This document shows, in pieces, positions 1 to 11,958 of a DNA stretch of 64,000 bases (position 1 is the first letter of the stretch; each line of letters starts with the position of its first letter). The notes beneath the pieces are model-generated. The model saw only the letters and a program-made list of their open reading frames with translations, was not told where the DNA came from and made no database searches. The translations under genes were made by a program, and so were the position numbers. The DNA is from Cristatella mucedo (Eukaryota > Bryozoa > Phylactolaemata > Cristatellidae). Location: assembly GCA_009760855.2 (NCBI GenBank), contig WPIO01000003.1, forward strand, positions 1,099,001 through 1,163,000, in the 5' to 3' direction.

Positions 1-904
1 ATTCGTAATACTTCTGCTCGTAAGGAAACGCTCGGGCCGGAAAAGGGCATTCTTTGACGGTGAGCATTCCCGCATGTGGAGAAAGATTAGTACTGCCTAA
101 ACGTTTCCCCCAATTTCTTATAGTTAATATAAAGATGAAAACTAATCGTGATACACGTAATGTTTTTAAGAAGGCTGTAGGCGGCAAACCACTAGCAAAG
201 AGCAAGGTCTTCGTGGCCAATCACCAGGGGCCGCCGCAGTATTCCGAGATGAACCACGGCTATTGACACTTGTAGTTGCCAATCTACGGCGGTTGAAGTA
301 AGCCTCAGGCCAACTTGCTCACGTAGCTCACTGAAAGCTGGAACCCCACCTAGTGGACATGCCATCCTAACCCTTAGCTCATAGCAGGTTTGGCAAACGT
401 GTTCCGAAAGTCTTTTTATCTTCAATTCGTCGTTCACGGGGAGACATGGGCTTTGGCGGGACACGGTAGACACAAAAGCACACACACCGACACACCACTG
501 CATTCTACTCACTGCTCTACTTTCGTTACAACGTCTAGGACGTCATTGGCGCGATGTTGCATAGAAGCTGCCCTCGCAGACCATGCTGCCCTCGTGGACT
601 GTCGCATTTACTACGTCTGCTTCAGTTTTCTTCATACACCGTCATACTAATCTTTCGAAACCATGAGACAACGTTTCCGCATGGAAAGGTCTCTGCTTTC
701 GACCTGCCTGCGTGTAAGCTTGCACAAGGTCAGCTGTCGCCTTCATTATTTTAGAAGTTAGTAACTTTCAAGTTAATAGCATGTGAGCTTTTTAGCAGGG
801 AGACTTAGCTTTGAATAAAACCAGAGCAACCGGCGAAGGATTAGGCACGGTGCACTGGATCTCGATCTTGACTCGATCGCTTAACTCGTATCCTTCTTCA
901 GCTA
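1..904. other. no gene recognised
   Basis: Mixed-composition DNA with only short ORFs that carry no recognisable domain. It is the immediate upstream flank of the zinc-finger ORF; no convincing core promoter is visible. Confidence 0.5.
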
Positions 905-1588
905 ATGATTTCGCAGATTTCGTTAACTTGTGTAGTTTGTGAATTTCGTTCACTTGCAGACGACAAGAGCGGTGAAAGGTTTGGTCAAGCAGTCCATTCC
1001 ATGTCGGGCGGCGCCACTCACTCAGCCGAGAGGCCGCATGTCTGTGACGGGTGTGGCAAGGGCTTCCTTACGTCATCCCATTTAAAGAGGCATGCCCTTA
1101 CTCACACAGGAGAGCGACCGCACTCCTGTGATGAATGCGGAGCGGCCTTTGCTGATCAGTCAACTTTGACGAAACACCGTGTAATTCACACCGGTGAGAA
1201 GCCGCACGTATGCGAAGATTGTGGAAAAGGGTTTACAGAGGCGAGCCATCTGAAGAGGCACCAGCTGGTTCACACAGGAGAGAAACCTTACACCTGTGAT
1301 TTCTGCGGAATGACATTTTCTCAGTCAGGTACATTGAAGCTACACCAGCTGGTTCACTCCCGAGAGAAGCCCGAAGCATGCGACCTGTGCGGAAAGCGGT
1401 TTACTCTGCCAGGGAGTTTAAAGAAGCACTTGCGAATTCACTCAGGAGAGAAGCCTTACGTCTGCCAACACTTCGGACGAAGGTTTACTCAGTCAAGTCA
1501 TTTGAAGACTCACACTCGTGTTCACACTGAGGAGAAACCTGAAGTATGCGACCAATGTGGAAAGCATTTAGTCACGCAAGCAGTTTGA
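905..1588 (+). CDS. C2H2 zinc-finger protein, frame-broken in its last finger
   Basis: The 227-residue ORF starts at a true ATG. After about 46 non-finger residues it runs into tandem C2H2 (Krueppel-type) fingers at residues about 47-67, 75-95, 103-123, 131-151, 159-179, 187-207 and 215 onward, joined by TGEKP-like linkers (TGERP, TGEKP, SREKP, SGEKP, TEEKP). Fingers of this type bind Zn(II) and usually read DNA in the nucleus. Two defects are visible. Finger 6 reads CQHF, so its second Cys ligand is Phe190. In finger 7 the frame fails just after CDQCGK; the rest of a normal finger (SSLKKH, then a His) continues in another frame and ends at TAA near 1643. The simplest cause is loss of one base, either a real mutation or a sequencing error. 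There is no intron inside the finger block and no KRAB, BTB or other effector domain. It may be a pseudogene or retrocopy. Confidence 0.8.
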   Translation: MISQISLTCVVCEFRSLADDKSGERFGQAVHSMSGGATHSAERPHVCDGCGKGFLTSSHLKRHALTHTGERPHSCDECGAAFADQSTLTKHRVIHTGEKPHVCEDCGKGFTEASHLKRHQLVHTGEKPYTCDFCGMTFSQSGTLKLHQLVHSREKPEACDLCGKRFTLPGSLKKHLRIHSGEKPYVCQHFGRRFTQSSHLKTHTRVHTEEKPEVCDQCGKHLVTQAV

Positions 1589-1642
1589 AGAAACATATGC
1601 TCGTTCATGCAAAAGGATACCCTGATGTCGGCGGAACTATCG

Positions 1643-1648
1643 AATAAA
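1643..1648 (+). promoter_or_regulatory. candidate polyadenylation signal AATAAA
   Basis: AATAAA lies directly behind the finger block. Its TAA is also the stop codon of the frame that completes finger 7, so stop and poly(A) signal would overlap. The position suits a very short 3' UTR, but a single hexamer is weak evidence. Confidence 0.35.
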
Positions 1649-1649
1649 A

Positions 1650-2602
1650 GATGATTAAAGAACTAGCAAATACGGTCGACATGCAACCTTGAGAAATCTT
1701 TTGACGATAGCATTTAGAATCCGCTTTTTAAAATTGCTTTGTAAACATATCTTTTTGATGACAACAAAACATTCTTACGATCCTAATAGTGGCCCTTGTT
1801 TCGCTTCCAGCGCTGCAGTTCTAGATGACCAGAGTAGATAAGAGAGTATGCATTGATCCCTTGCCGATTTTTATCGAAGCGTGTACCTTTAGAAATTAGA
1901 AGCAATTATGATATGCCTATAAGACGCAACCCGTTAGATCTTCTTATGCTGCTCATTTTGATTGGATCTCTGTGGAGCTATGTTAATGGCAACCCGTCAC
2001 TAGTGCTGTACAAGTATCTCCGCTCATTTCGCCCTGGTCAAGCATCGACAACAAACGTTCGTGAACACTTCGGTCGTTCAAGTGACTCGTGTGCGTTCTG
2101 CCATCTGTCTTCAAATTGCCTGTCGGCAGCTAGCCAATGACAGAAAGTTCTGATGTCGGGCTAGGAGTTGCTCTATAGAGGAAGACCGTTTGCCTACCGA
2201 ACTAATAAAAAACGTGCATTGGGGCTGCTGAGAATAGCATATATTACAATTCGCTTGCTTAATGAAGCAATCACCCTCAGTGATTCCATTTGGCTTCTCA
2301 TTTGGGTACTACGGTTTGCCGAGCCAATCTTAACTGCCGGAAGAACTTTTGAACATGCACTGGACCGCTAGCTTTTCAGTACGTCTAGCAATACCTGTTC
2401 CTGCTGGAATGAATGTCTGCCCATGGATTATTAGTTTGGAAGTTGCATGCGATTCCAATAAAAGTGACGAATAAATCCAATTCTTGTTAGTAGGTGTATT
2501 ACAACAATGAAATATCAAAGGAATAACATTTCATTCTGTTTCTTCTCATTAACTTCACAAAACCTCGAAGACTGAGTGAATGGTAGTGTGAAAAGCGCTT
2601 TC
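1650..2602. other. no gene recognised
   Basis: AT-leaning non-coding DNA; the short ORFs have no recognisable similarity. Confidence 0.5.
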
Positions 2603-2675
2603 TAGAGCACTCTACATGCTTAAGCGGCTTTTTTGAGCGTACCCTAGCTAACATACTTCATCTCACGCAAAAAGG
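2603..2675 (-). mobile_element. LINE-B 3' fragment, diverged
   Basis: The stretch has the order of landmarks seen near the 3' end of the other LINE-B copies: AGAGCACTC, then CTTAAGCGGCTTT, then a GTAC.C block, CTAAC and CTTCATCTCACGCAA. It is only about 70 bp and carries mismatches and small indels, so it is an old remnant of a 5'-truncated insertion read on the minus strand. Confidence 0.65.
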
Positions 2676-2689
2676 CAATGCCAAAAGCA

Positions 2690-3320
2690 ATATAATGTGC
2701 AGAAATCACTGGACATCACCTCAGCTACAAGTAACAAATGTGGCGAAGCCATTAATCAAACAGATCACCTTGGAGAAATTGGCAGACCAGAATGTAAACC
2801 GTCAATCCCCAATTTTAACTTTCCGCTTGAACTGGCTTTTCCATCGCCAGATGCACCAAGAAAAAATGGCAATGTACAAAGTCTAGGAATAATTTTTGGT
2901 TATTTGAAGCTGCACTCACGCATTTAAGCCTTCCTTATTCGCTACAGTTTTTCATAGTAAATAACCCTCCATCCATAGCCAGATGTGGTGAGCATTAGAG
3001 TGAAGGTGAGGGCTAAAACATCAGCGGTAAGGCCAGAAGCCACATTAATTAGTAAAGCTTCAGGCTCGCATAGCTCTAGTGATGTTAAGGTAAAAATGAT
3101 AGATATTTATCTACTTCTACCCGAGGGCTGTGGAGGAAGTTCAGGGTTGCGGACTTTCAGTTTGCAGGCCCCTGCCAAGCCATTAGGGAACTTGTCAGTC
3201 GGAAAAAAAGCATTAAATGTTAAGCTTATTACATTAGGTATAACATCGCACTTTAAAAAAGTGCGATGTAGCAGCTAATCTGTGCCTTAGCTCTGCATAG
3301 CCTAGGTGCAGTTGCTTTAC
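2690..3320. other. no gene recognised; contains a perfect hairpin
   Basis: Non-coding DNA. At 3243-3269 there is a perfect inverted repeat: 12-base arms (ACATCGCACTTT and its complement) around a 3-base loop. No associated gene or terminator context is visible. Confidence 0.5.
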
Positions 3321-6290
3321 AATGGATTGCAAAGATTGCTGTACTGGCATGGGCCTTTGCCCGTTGATTGCAATGCAGTGACCGAGAGCTAGCATTACCA
3401 ATAGAATTTACTGGGTGCACCAAAAATAGAATATATACTAACGAGAAAGCTAAACGAGAGCATTACCCAGCAGCGGCTAGTCTATAGTTAATGGACCGTT
3501 ATAAATTTCCGTATTTTTCTTGGCCGTTGCTGTCGATTGCCACGCATCGCCCTCAAATGTGCTTTCGAGATTCGTAGAAAAAATGTGGTAGCACTTTTAA
3601 TACGGCGCACTGCTACGCAAAAAAGTTAGTTTTTTTCTAACAGCTTTATTTGTAAGTGTTACAGACAGTCACATATTTTCTTTTTGTCTCGGGCTATTAT
3701 CATTGATTGCCATGCATTGCCAAATGATGAACGCGAAAAATGACAGAATGTACGCCCACAGGGAACGTTACGTGTTAGGATAACTACCAATTGAAACAGC
3801 CAATTTCCAGCAAATTAGAAGCAGATAGAAGTGGAGGTCGGACCATTGCCGTCGATTGCCGTGTATCGCCCTCGATTGTGCCTTGCCGACTATTTAAAAG
3901 GATGTAGCTGCACTTTTCATACAGTGTAGTGCAATACGCAAGAAAAGTTGGACCTTCTCTCACCAACTGTCGGTCATTTGTAACTGACCGTTATGGATTG
4001 ACATATTTCCCCAGGCCATTGCCGTCGATTGCCGTGCGTTGCCGTCGGTTGAACCCAAACGATGAGTGAAAATTATGGGCGGAACAGGTACATGTTACGT
4101 GGAATGAGAGTTGCAGTTTATTGCAGCCAAACTTGTCAATTCTCCACAGATTTTGCTATCGGCACCTACCATAGCCGTGGATTGCCGTGCATTGCTGACA
4201 GTTAACAAGCAAAGCATCTTGAAAATACCACGTTTTTACTTTGGACGCAGCTGAATTTTATATTTAATGACGACTGTGGCTTCGAGCTGCCAATTTCTCG
4301 TCAATTTGCGGCGAGTTTTGGTATTGGCCTGGGTCATTGCTCTCGATGGCCATTCATTGCTCGCGAGAGTAAGTAAATTGGTTAAAATGATGCGATTGCA
4401 CTTTAAACACGGTGGGCTGTGACAGGTAAAATAATTAGATCTTGGCCCAGTCACTGTCCAGTGATTTGCGATGGATCATGACGGATTGCTGTATTGGTCC
4501 GGGCCATTGCTATTGATTGCCATGCCTTGCAAAAAATTGAACCATCAGAGCTGGTTGAAAGGTTGAAAGTACGTGCAAGCACAGTGAGATATTACGTGGT
4601 CTGAGAATTGGAGCTTTGTGCAGCCGATTTCTTGTCTATTTGCCAAGGATTGTTGCATTAATCCTTGCTATTGCCGTCGACTGCCGTGCATTGTTGACAC
4701 TTAACGTGCAAAATAGCTTGAAAGTCCTACGATTTCCCTTATAGCACAAAGAAATGAATATGAAATGTGATAACAATTGGCACTTCGTGCAGCCATTTGC
4801 GGTCGACTAAACACGTACTGTAGTGGATTGCTGCTTCGAGCCGAGCCATTGCCGTAGATCGCCAAGCATTTCCCGAGATCATACGAGCCCAACTGTTTAA
4901 AATGATGCGGTTGACATTAACCAGTGTGCTCTGTAACATGCATTCAAAATTGAAGCATTGCGAAATCAATTTCAGGGCATTTTGCATCAGATTGCAGTAA
5001 ATTGATGTATTGGCCCGGGCCATTGCAGTCAATTGCAGTGCATTGCTGCCGAGTGATTGAGGCGATTTTAGTGAATTGTAGGATTGCACTATAATCAAAG
5101 ATTAGAGCAACGTGCAATCACTGTTAGAGCTTAAAGTGTACGTATTCTGTTCGTTTTTCGGCGGGTTTCAGTGCATTGACATACTGGCCCGAGCAGTTGC
5201 AGTCGATTGCAGTGCATTACTGCAGAATGTTCGAGATAATTACAGTGAAGTTATGCGATTACACAATAACCTAAGGTTCGAGCAGCGTGCAATCATAATT
5301 AGAGCTTTAGTGAGGCGTTCTAGTCACTGTTCGGCAGGTTGCAGCGGGTTTCGGCGGATTGATATGGACAATGGCATGGGACCGAGTCGTTGCAGTCGAT
5401 TCCAATTCATCGCATGAAAACGAGTGTGTACAATGGAGCGAAATTTTTTGGGTGCAATTTGAACTGAGTCTAGTCCTCTATGCATTGTCAATTAGAGCTT
5501 CGCGATGGCGATTTGAGGATGATTTGCAGTGGAATAGAGTGGATTGCTGTAGTTTTTCCGGACATTTCAGGCGATCGCCGCCCATTGCCACAGTGCGAGG
5601 TTTCACAATTTATTTTTTACATGATTGTGCATACAGCACGGTACACTTTAATATGCAATAAAAAATGGAGCTTGGCGCAATGTATTTCGATTTTATGAGG
5701 TGGATTCTGTGTATTAAAGAGGATTGTGGTTTGGCCCGGGCTACTGCAGTCAATTGCAGTGCAGTGCAGGAGAACGGCCTGCGAATGCAAGTGAATTTTT
5801 TCTAAAGTAATCGCCGAAGAGTGTGCTGTCATTTGCAATCAAAAAAGAGCTTTTTGATGAGGATTTCTTTCGTTGCATGGTTGATTGTGATGGATTGCTG
5901 TATTGGCCTGGGCCACTGCAACCTTATTTAGGTAGCTTCATGAGAACGTGTGAGCGGAATCGAGCGAAATTTTCTGGATTCACTTTACTTACAGCGTAGT
6001 TTTATATTCCAAACTTTTGGAGCTGAGGGGCAGCTGATTTGTGGTGGATTTGAAGGGAACTAGAATGGATTGAAGTGGGTTGGGGTGGATAGTGGTGGAT
6101 TGCGGTACAGCCGTAGGGCGTCAACGCTCATTTGCATAAGTGAGCAGCTACATAACATTTGGTGAATACAAAAAATTGAACGTTTACTACAATATCGGCG
6201 AACAATTTGAGCTCGGCAACGCTTACGTCTGGTCGATGCTAGCCTAATCAGAGTTGATTGTGGTGGATTGCAGTTTGATCGCAGCCTATG
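3320..6290 (+). repeat. degenerate tandem satellite, unit about 172 bp, about 17 copies
   Basis: A conserved anchor like GGGCCATTGC-GTCGATTGCCGTGCATTGC recurs at about 3352, 3521, 3691, 3839, 4012, 4167, 4331, 4501, 4663, 4843, 5017, 5191, 5384, 5561, 5738 and 5910, with weaker versions near 6090 and 6253. Spacing is 148-193 bp and mostly 162-180. The anchor is often preceded by GGATTGCTGTATTGGCC. The units differ strongly between anchors, so the array is old. Between about 3839 and 4843 three unit subtypes follow each other twice, giving a repeat of about 500 bp. No ORF explains it. The unit length is near that of one nucleosome, as in many centromeric or heterochromatic satellites, but this copy number is small. 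Confidence 0.85.
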
Positions 6291-6424
6291 CTGAACTACA
6301 CGCAGCCTACACTGAATCATGCACATCACTAAATCGTGCACATACGCTCAATCGTACACAGATAGGCAGGCGCAACACACCGGAATAGAAAAGCGGGCAA
6401 TATTACTGGACGAAGGGAACGCTT

Positions 6425-7520
6425 TTATTGTTGTATCTCCGTCTATAACTCCACAATGTCATAAAGACTGTTTAAATGTTAGCCAGGAGTTTTGTATAGC
6501 CCTCTCACAGCCTAAGCGGCTTTCGGTACGCATTCTGTAGCCAACAGACTTCGTCATACGAAACAAACAGAAAGTGGGAAGCGTAGAAGAGTCGGGAGAG
6601 CAGTAGAGGTAGTGAGTAGCATGGAAGTAGCAGCTCACGACCGCTGAAAAGGATGTACCATAGCCGGCAGCAGGAGAGTAGTTGTCGTTGCATCGGAATT
6701 GTGGAAGCGAGTTCCACAGTCTAGGACCTGAAGAGCTTAAGCTTCTGTCGTCAACGGTCTTTAAGCGGAGGAATGGAAGAGCTAATTTATGGTCCACACA
6801 GGACCTGAGGGCACGAAGAGGCTGAAACTGGAGCAGCAGTTCAGCTAGGTACAAAGGAGCCAAGCCGTGGCGGGCCTTGTGGGTCAGCGTAAGAACTTTG
6901 CTCTGTATTCGTTGCTCAACCGGAATCCACCCTAGCTCTTTTAGAAAAGGAGACACGTGCTCAAATCTTTGAAACTTGAAGACTAGCCTTGCAGCCATAC
7001 TCGTAGTCAGCTGCAGTGACCCTAGTTGCTTTCTTTGATGGCCCAGCCAAAAGGGAATTGCAATAATCAAGCCGAGACAAAACTAAGGAGCTAGTTAAAT
7101 TTTGTGCAAGCCACCGTGAAAGACGGCTCCTAATCTTGGATAGAGACCAAACGTGATGGCTAGCTATAGGAGCAGTCTTTTGAATGAAGCTTTCAAAATG
7201 TAGGCAGCTGTCAAAAACGACACCACAATTTTGAGCACTTGGTGCCGGTCTCGGAACAGCATCACCTATTAGAAGAGCAAAGCCTTTTAATCCAGCTACA
7301 CGCTTAGGGTGTCCTATGAGCAGCTGTTTGGTTTTACCGTCATTTAGTTTCAAGAAGTTTTCCGACATCCAGGATCGAACGTCGGCAAGGCAAACATTCA
7401 GTTTCTCAGTTGCTGCAGCAGATTCCGACTGTTTGAATGAGAAATACAGCTGAGTATCGTCAGCATAAAAGTGATATCCTATTCCATGGGCGATCTGAAC
7501 CAACGAGTCTTCAGCTGAGA
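6425..7520 (-). mobile_element. LINE-B copy, 5'-truncated reverse-transcriptase remnant
   Basis: Read on the minus strand, the copy begins inside the reverse transcriptase at GIGYHFYADDTQLYFSF, which contains the YADD catalytic motif. It continues through WMSENFLKLNDGKTKQLLIG, RLDYCNSLLAG, then the C-terminal domain with LGWIPVEQRIQSK and PRLWNSLPQF. The frame breaks near 6961-7070, so the protein cannot be made. It ends in the LINE-B 3' sequence (AGCCGCTTAGGCTGTGAG..GCTATACAAAACTC) and an ACAATAAAAG tail near 6425. The clade is jockey/L2/CR1-like from its motifs. The upstream polymerase half, endonuclease and ORF1 are missing, as expected for a 5'-truncated insertion. Confidence 0.85.
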
Positions 7521-8475
7521 CTTCAACAGAAGATGCAAGGTCATTGCAGGTCATTGGCCGTAGCCATAGGCGAGCTACAGACTTCCGGTGCTTACCAAGC
7601 TGCAGGTGCCATGACCAGCAGAGTGCAATTTAGTGCGGGTGACGTCAAAAAAACCAGAGGCTGAGGAGTGCTCAATAGCAGACGACGCACAACGACCGAC
7701 CGGGTGAGTATTTGTAAGGTAAAGAGCAGCCAATGTTGAAGATACCCATAACATACTCGGAGCAGAGCTGCCGGCGGCTTCTAGCACGCTTGAAAAGGCA
7801 GTGCAGGATTTCCAGCTTCAGGACTCAAACTCGCAACTCTCGCGGGTCGTAAAATACTAGAAACTTGATGCTGGGCTAACATCGAGCGGCATCACCGTTC
7901 CATTAGCGGAAAAGGCCGCCGCTGGCGCCAAGTTCGGCTGCTTCCACCGCTTACTGTTGACCACTGATGGTTCTCATAGAAACTTATTGAAAATACTACG
8001 TCCATGATGCTCAATAAAAATTCACATCTTAATGATAACTGGGCTAAAAGAAAATTGAATATTCGAGACCTTCAGGTCGCAGTCACCGATTCAAGGAAAC
8101 CCGGCGCCATTTTGAGCCAACATTAGGCTAAGCTCGGCGCCTATCGGTCGGCCGGCTACCCGGGAAGTCCTTTTGGATCCACCGATACTATTTTATCAGC
8201 TTTTTTGCTATTTGCTCAAAGCTGATGCAATACTGCTAACTGCTGGTCAAGCCCGCCGGTAAGTCAAGATGTACAGTCCGTCCTGTGAAGAAATTCCCTA
8301 CTTGCGGGCCTGTGAGCCTGCTCGTACGCCCGGGCCTCTCGTCCCCCTCTAGCCACTGAGTAGTATAGGAGACAGAAAACGCATGGACATACAAATACTA
8401 CTAAGGCGTGAGCAAAAATTACAGCATTCGCTCGGTAGGCATACCTGAGCTGCAGGCATATTTGAGTGAGCTTGA
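7521..8475. other. no gene recognised
   Basis: Non-coding flank of the LINE-B copy. Short ORFs show no domain. Confidence 0.45.
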
Positions 8476-8641
8476 GCTGATTTAACAGCCTCATTCGAAT
8501 AACGACAGATGAGAATTTACTCCTATTACCACCGCTTGCAGTGGCGATAAAGGATTACCCACCGCAGGATTCGAACCCACGATCTCGGGACCGATGTTGT
8601 AAAAACAACCGCCTTACTTAGTGCGCCATTTCGGCTCGTCA
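8476..8641 (-). mobile_element. SINE-2 (tRNA-derived), copy 1
   Basis: The minus strand carries a polymerase III B box (GGTTCGAATCC, seen as ggattcgaacc near 8568) and an A-box-like TGGCGCACTAAG toward its 5' end. These are followed by the family body GGATAATCC..TTTATCGCCACTGCAAGCGGTGG and a 3' part ending in TTAAATCAGCTCAAGC. It is more diverged in the 3' third than the copies at 37858 and 61208. Confidence 0.8.
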
Positions 8642-8644
8642 AGC

Positions 8645-9450
8645 ATTCGATGCTGCTTAGCCGACTGCCAGCCTTGGCAGCACTTATACAGCATGCTCAT
8701 TAGAAAATAAAATCTCCAAGAGCCATTTATCCATCGAAAAACCCACACATTCAAATATAATCTCTTAAATGCAGGTAGCATAGGGTTTGACGAGTAACTG
8801 CAACATGGCATAGGTGCTTCTGGGAGACAATTCAGACGAAGGGATTTCCGGTTCTGCTGACCTCGTGCTGATACCTGGACTTACTGGCGACTGCACGGAG
8901 AATTACTGGTGTAGCAGGCTGAGTATATCCCGGCGCCGAAGTGTGGACCAAGGCAATCTATCCTTCTGCTCAGTAGGGCCAAGGTAGGTTGTGGAACTCG
9001 TGTCCACACTCTCGTCCTGCAGCCATCGCCCTAGCCTGCAACAATGCCGCTCCCGGCACCTTTATGGATGACAGTAAGTTAGCGCTTTGTGACAGCAGCA
9101 TCCCTAGAGTATAGCTTAGCAGGAGGAAAGACGAGGAATATAGGCTGGTCTATGGAGCACGTAGGTGAGGACGACCTCTGGCTGTCGGCTGCTATGACCT
9201 CAAAGTTGGTCATCGATACGATTGCTGTCCCACAGAACCTCCTCACGCCTCGTGCATTCCTAATTGCCTCAATTTCATCCAGGCATGAACAACGAAGTCG
9301 TGTCTACAAAAGCTCATGGCTCGTGCAGTGTCACTCCCCTTCTTAAATAACTTCACTGGTTATATATTCATAAGCGGAACCGAAAACTCCGGCACTTGCA
9401 TTCAAGACCCGCAACGGCTTAGCCCTCCTACCTGTGGGAGCACTTACTTA
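8645..9450. other. no gene recognised
   Basis: Mixed-composition DNA with no recognisable coding region or repeat. Confidence 0.45.
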
Positions 9451-9980
9451 TAATAATAATGATAATGCACTTGATAAAGCATCCTCAGAGAACTCAATCT
9501 CTTTCTAGGCAGTTTAAATTTGCTGCAAAGAAAAACCCAAATGAATGGTGAGTAATATCATGCTTGATAAACAACATGAACAGCGTGGTTAGGGGTGACA
9601 TGCACAGGGTCAGCATGAAAATGTGGTTAGTGGCAGCATGCACAGTGTCAGCCCGCATAAGCGCATGAAGGATGAATCACAGGGACCCACTAAATTCTGT
9701 CCTAAATAGGTGTGTTTTTAAGTTCTTTTTAAATGTGGTCAAGTCAGGGGATGTTCTGACGCAAGTCGGTAGTGAGTTCCAGGCTTTGAGAGCATACGAG
9801 CTAAATGCAGGGTTTCCAAAGGATTTGAGGTTTGTACGAGGTATTGGTAAACTGCTGGATTCCGAAAAGCGGGTGGTACGATGCTTGGCCTGATGGGAGA
9901 GTAGATCTGAGAGAGATAGGCTGGAGCCAAAGAATGAAGTGATGACCTAAAAGTGAGCGGTAAAACCTTGAAATACTCGA
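9451..9980 (-). mobile_element. LINE-A 3' copy, 5'-truncated
   Basis: On the minus strand this is the C-terminal part of LINE-A ORF2 (MAPAYLSQIYSP, then SNPLETLHL in place of the usual NLKSFGDRAFSSYAPKAWNSLP) followed by the 3' UTR. It ends in the LINE-A stem-loop (AAAGCGCCTAGAAAGAGATTG..GAGGATGCTTTATCAAGTGC) and a short (ATT)n tail at 9451. Frameshifts make it non-functional. Confidence 0.85.
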
Positions 9981-10375
9981 CTCTGTGCTCCTCGTGTGCT
10001 GAGATTATGGGATTCGTCTACCCTGGCTGTCAAACTTTTTAAGCAGAAGACTGCAAGGCGATCGTTCTCGTTACTCTTCGGGAACAAGAGTGCGGAATTT
10101 CCTTCAGCATTCCCTTCAGGCGGCAGGTGCTCTCTGGTGCCTTTAATGATGCCGCTGGCTGGCCCTTTATTTCTGCTCCTGCTTGTCCCTTTTCTCTTAG
10201 CCACTCATCTCGGTGGCTTCTCTTCTGTCCGAGGCCTTCACTTCCGGTCACTTCTGCTTGGGGCATGCTTTTTCGCAAGCTTGCCGATGGCCCTCGAGGC
10301 TCTGCTATCGCAATAAACCTGTCCACACAGAGCTCATTATAGTATGTCTCAGCGTACATAAATTGAACTAATTAG

Positions 10376-10464
10376 TGGTGGGAGCCAATGTAAAGCGCCC
10401 AAAAAGAGATTGAGTTCTCTGAGGGCGCTTTGTCAAGTTTATAATTACTATTACTATTATTAGG
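10376..10464 (+). mobile_element. LINE-A 3' tail only
   Basis: Only the terminal stem-loop (GTAAAGCGCCC..AGAGATTGAGTTCTCTGAGGGCGCTTTGTCAAG) and an (ATT)n-like tail remain. This is an extreme 5' truncation. Confidence 0.8.
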
Positions 10465-11505
10465 AATACCGGCCTGAGAGTCTTCGTTCTACTACTACTT
10501 TTGGCGGCAAGTCAGCGAAGGTTTGGGCAACTTTGAAGGTAAAGAAGTGGTTGTGCTGCGACATGTAACGGGCATTATGAACGGACCAACTTGCAGCTCG
10601 TCCATGCAGCCAGTCTTAGCTGCGAAAGTGAACTCTGTTAGGATAAGCGCCACTGAATAATCAACACTTAATAACCAAATTACAATTACAGTTACAATAA
10701 TTAAAAGAGTTAGTTATAGTTAAAAGAATTTCGTGCCCTGCATCATCATTTTGACGGGCTATATTCTGGCTCGGTGGGGTATAGTTTGGCCTAGCCCATT
10801 CTACACACCGATTATAAAGTTGCCTAAGCCGTTTTAACCGTGTGCTATAAAGTTGCCTAGGTGCTTTAGCCGCGGCTATGATCTGAGTGGGGCATACTCT
10901 GAGCGGGGTATACTCTTGCCTGTTACATTGGGCTGAGGAGCCGGCATTGTCGAGCCACTCCGTTGCTAGCGCGAGCCGAAGCCCTCGAAGGCCTCCAAGC
11001 ATCCCACCGACAGCGGCTCCCAAGCGTACCCGAATTAGGGCACTCCTAATGTGCCGCATTGAATTATTGGATCCTTGCGCTGCATTGAATGATTGATTCC
11101 TTGAGCTAGTATCCTCCAGCTTAAGCAAACCCTGCGCTGTGCTGACCATTAGCCCGACCGTAGTGCGGTGCATTCTGGAACCTGAATCGACCTTCGCTAT
11201 GCAAATGCACCCACTTGCTGTCAGACTTGACCCGCTAGCCTTCCGCTGACTGCAGACAGTAAGTTGGTCGATGTAGTGTTCTTCGTGTTGCCACTGTTGA
11301 CCGATGCCTGTGGACGTTAAAATTAGGAAGTACTCACCGGCTGACTACTCGGTGCAGCACAGCGAGTCAGTTCAAGAGATCTCATGTGCTATTCGTTTTT
11401 GAATTGCTAAATCTACTGCCTGCGTTTGGAGACCTCAAATGAGCTAGCGACTCACGATCATAACATTTGATCTGATCTTGGCTGAAGCTGGGGTATTTTG
11501 ATCCT
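10465..11505. other. no gene recognised
   Basis: Non-coding. A short internal echo (GGGGCATACTCTGAG followed by GGGGTATACTCTTGCC near 10890-10920) is present. Confidence 0.4.
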
Positions 11506-11506
11506 C

Positions 11507-11550
<44 letters not shown>

Positions 11551-11652
11551 GGAGGTAGAGAGAGGGAGGGAGAGAGAGAGAGAGGGAGACAAAAAGAGAG
11601 GGGAGGGAGAGAGAGCGAGAGAGAGAGAGAGAGGGAGAGAGAGAGAGAGAGT
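11506..11652 (+). repeat. (AG)n-rich microsatellite
   Basis: About 147 bp of purines on the plus strand, mostly AG with GGGAG interruptions and one GACAAAAAG break. ORFs on both strands here (Arg-Glu or Ser-Leu repeats) are artefacts. Confidence 0.95.
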
Positions 11653-11958
11653 GCGGGCGTTTGGTGCGAGTGGGTCTTTGGCATGACATGATAACTATCG
11701 GTATTCGATGTCGCTGCAGGACGGTGTCATGTAACTTTCAAGATGCCGATGTTCCAAACTGTTCTCTGGCGGGACGTTGCACAACCCTTCAACTCCCATA
11801 TGGTATGGTAGATTCCAGAACCAAGCGTCGCTCGATATGCATGCCAGTGGATGACTTGCACAGACGTTAGACTACGGACGGCTAGGAGGCCGCAGTGCCA
11901 CAGCATTGGCTCAAATCGCCCCTTAAATTTAACCCCGCCACAGGAATGAGAAAAAAAT

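Noticed and set aside
3320-6290. A CRISPR-like or gene-family reading of the regularly spaced motif
   Set aside because: Units are about 172 bp with related, not unique, sequence between anchors, in animal DNA; this is a satellite.
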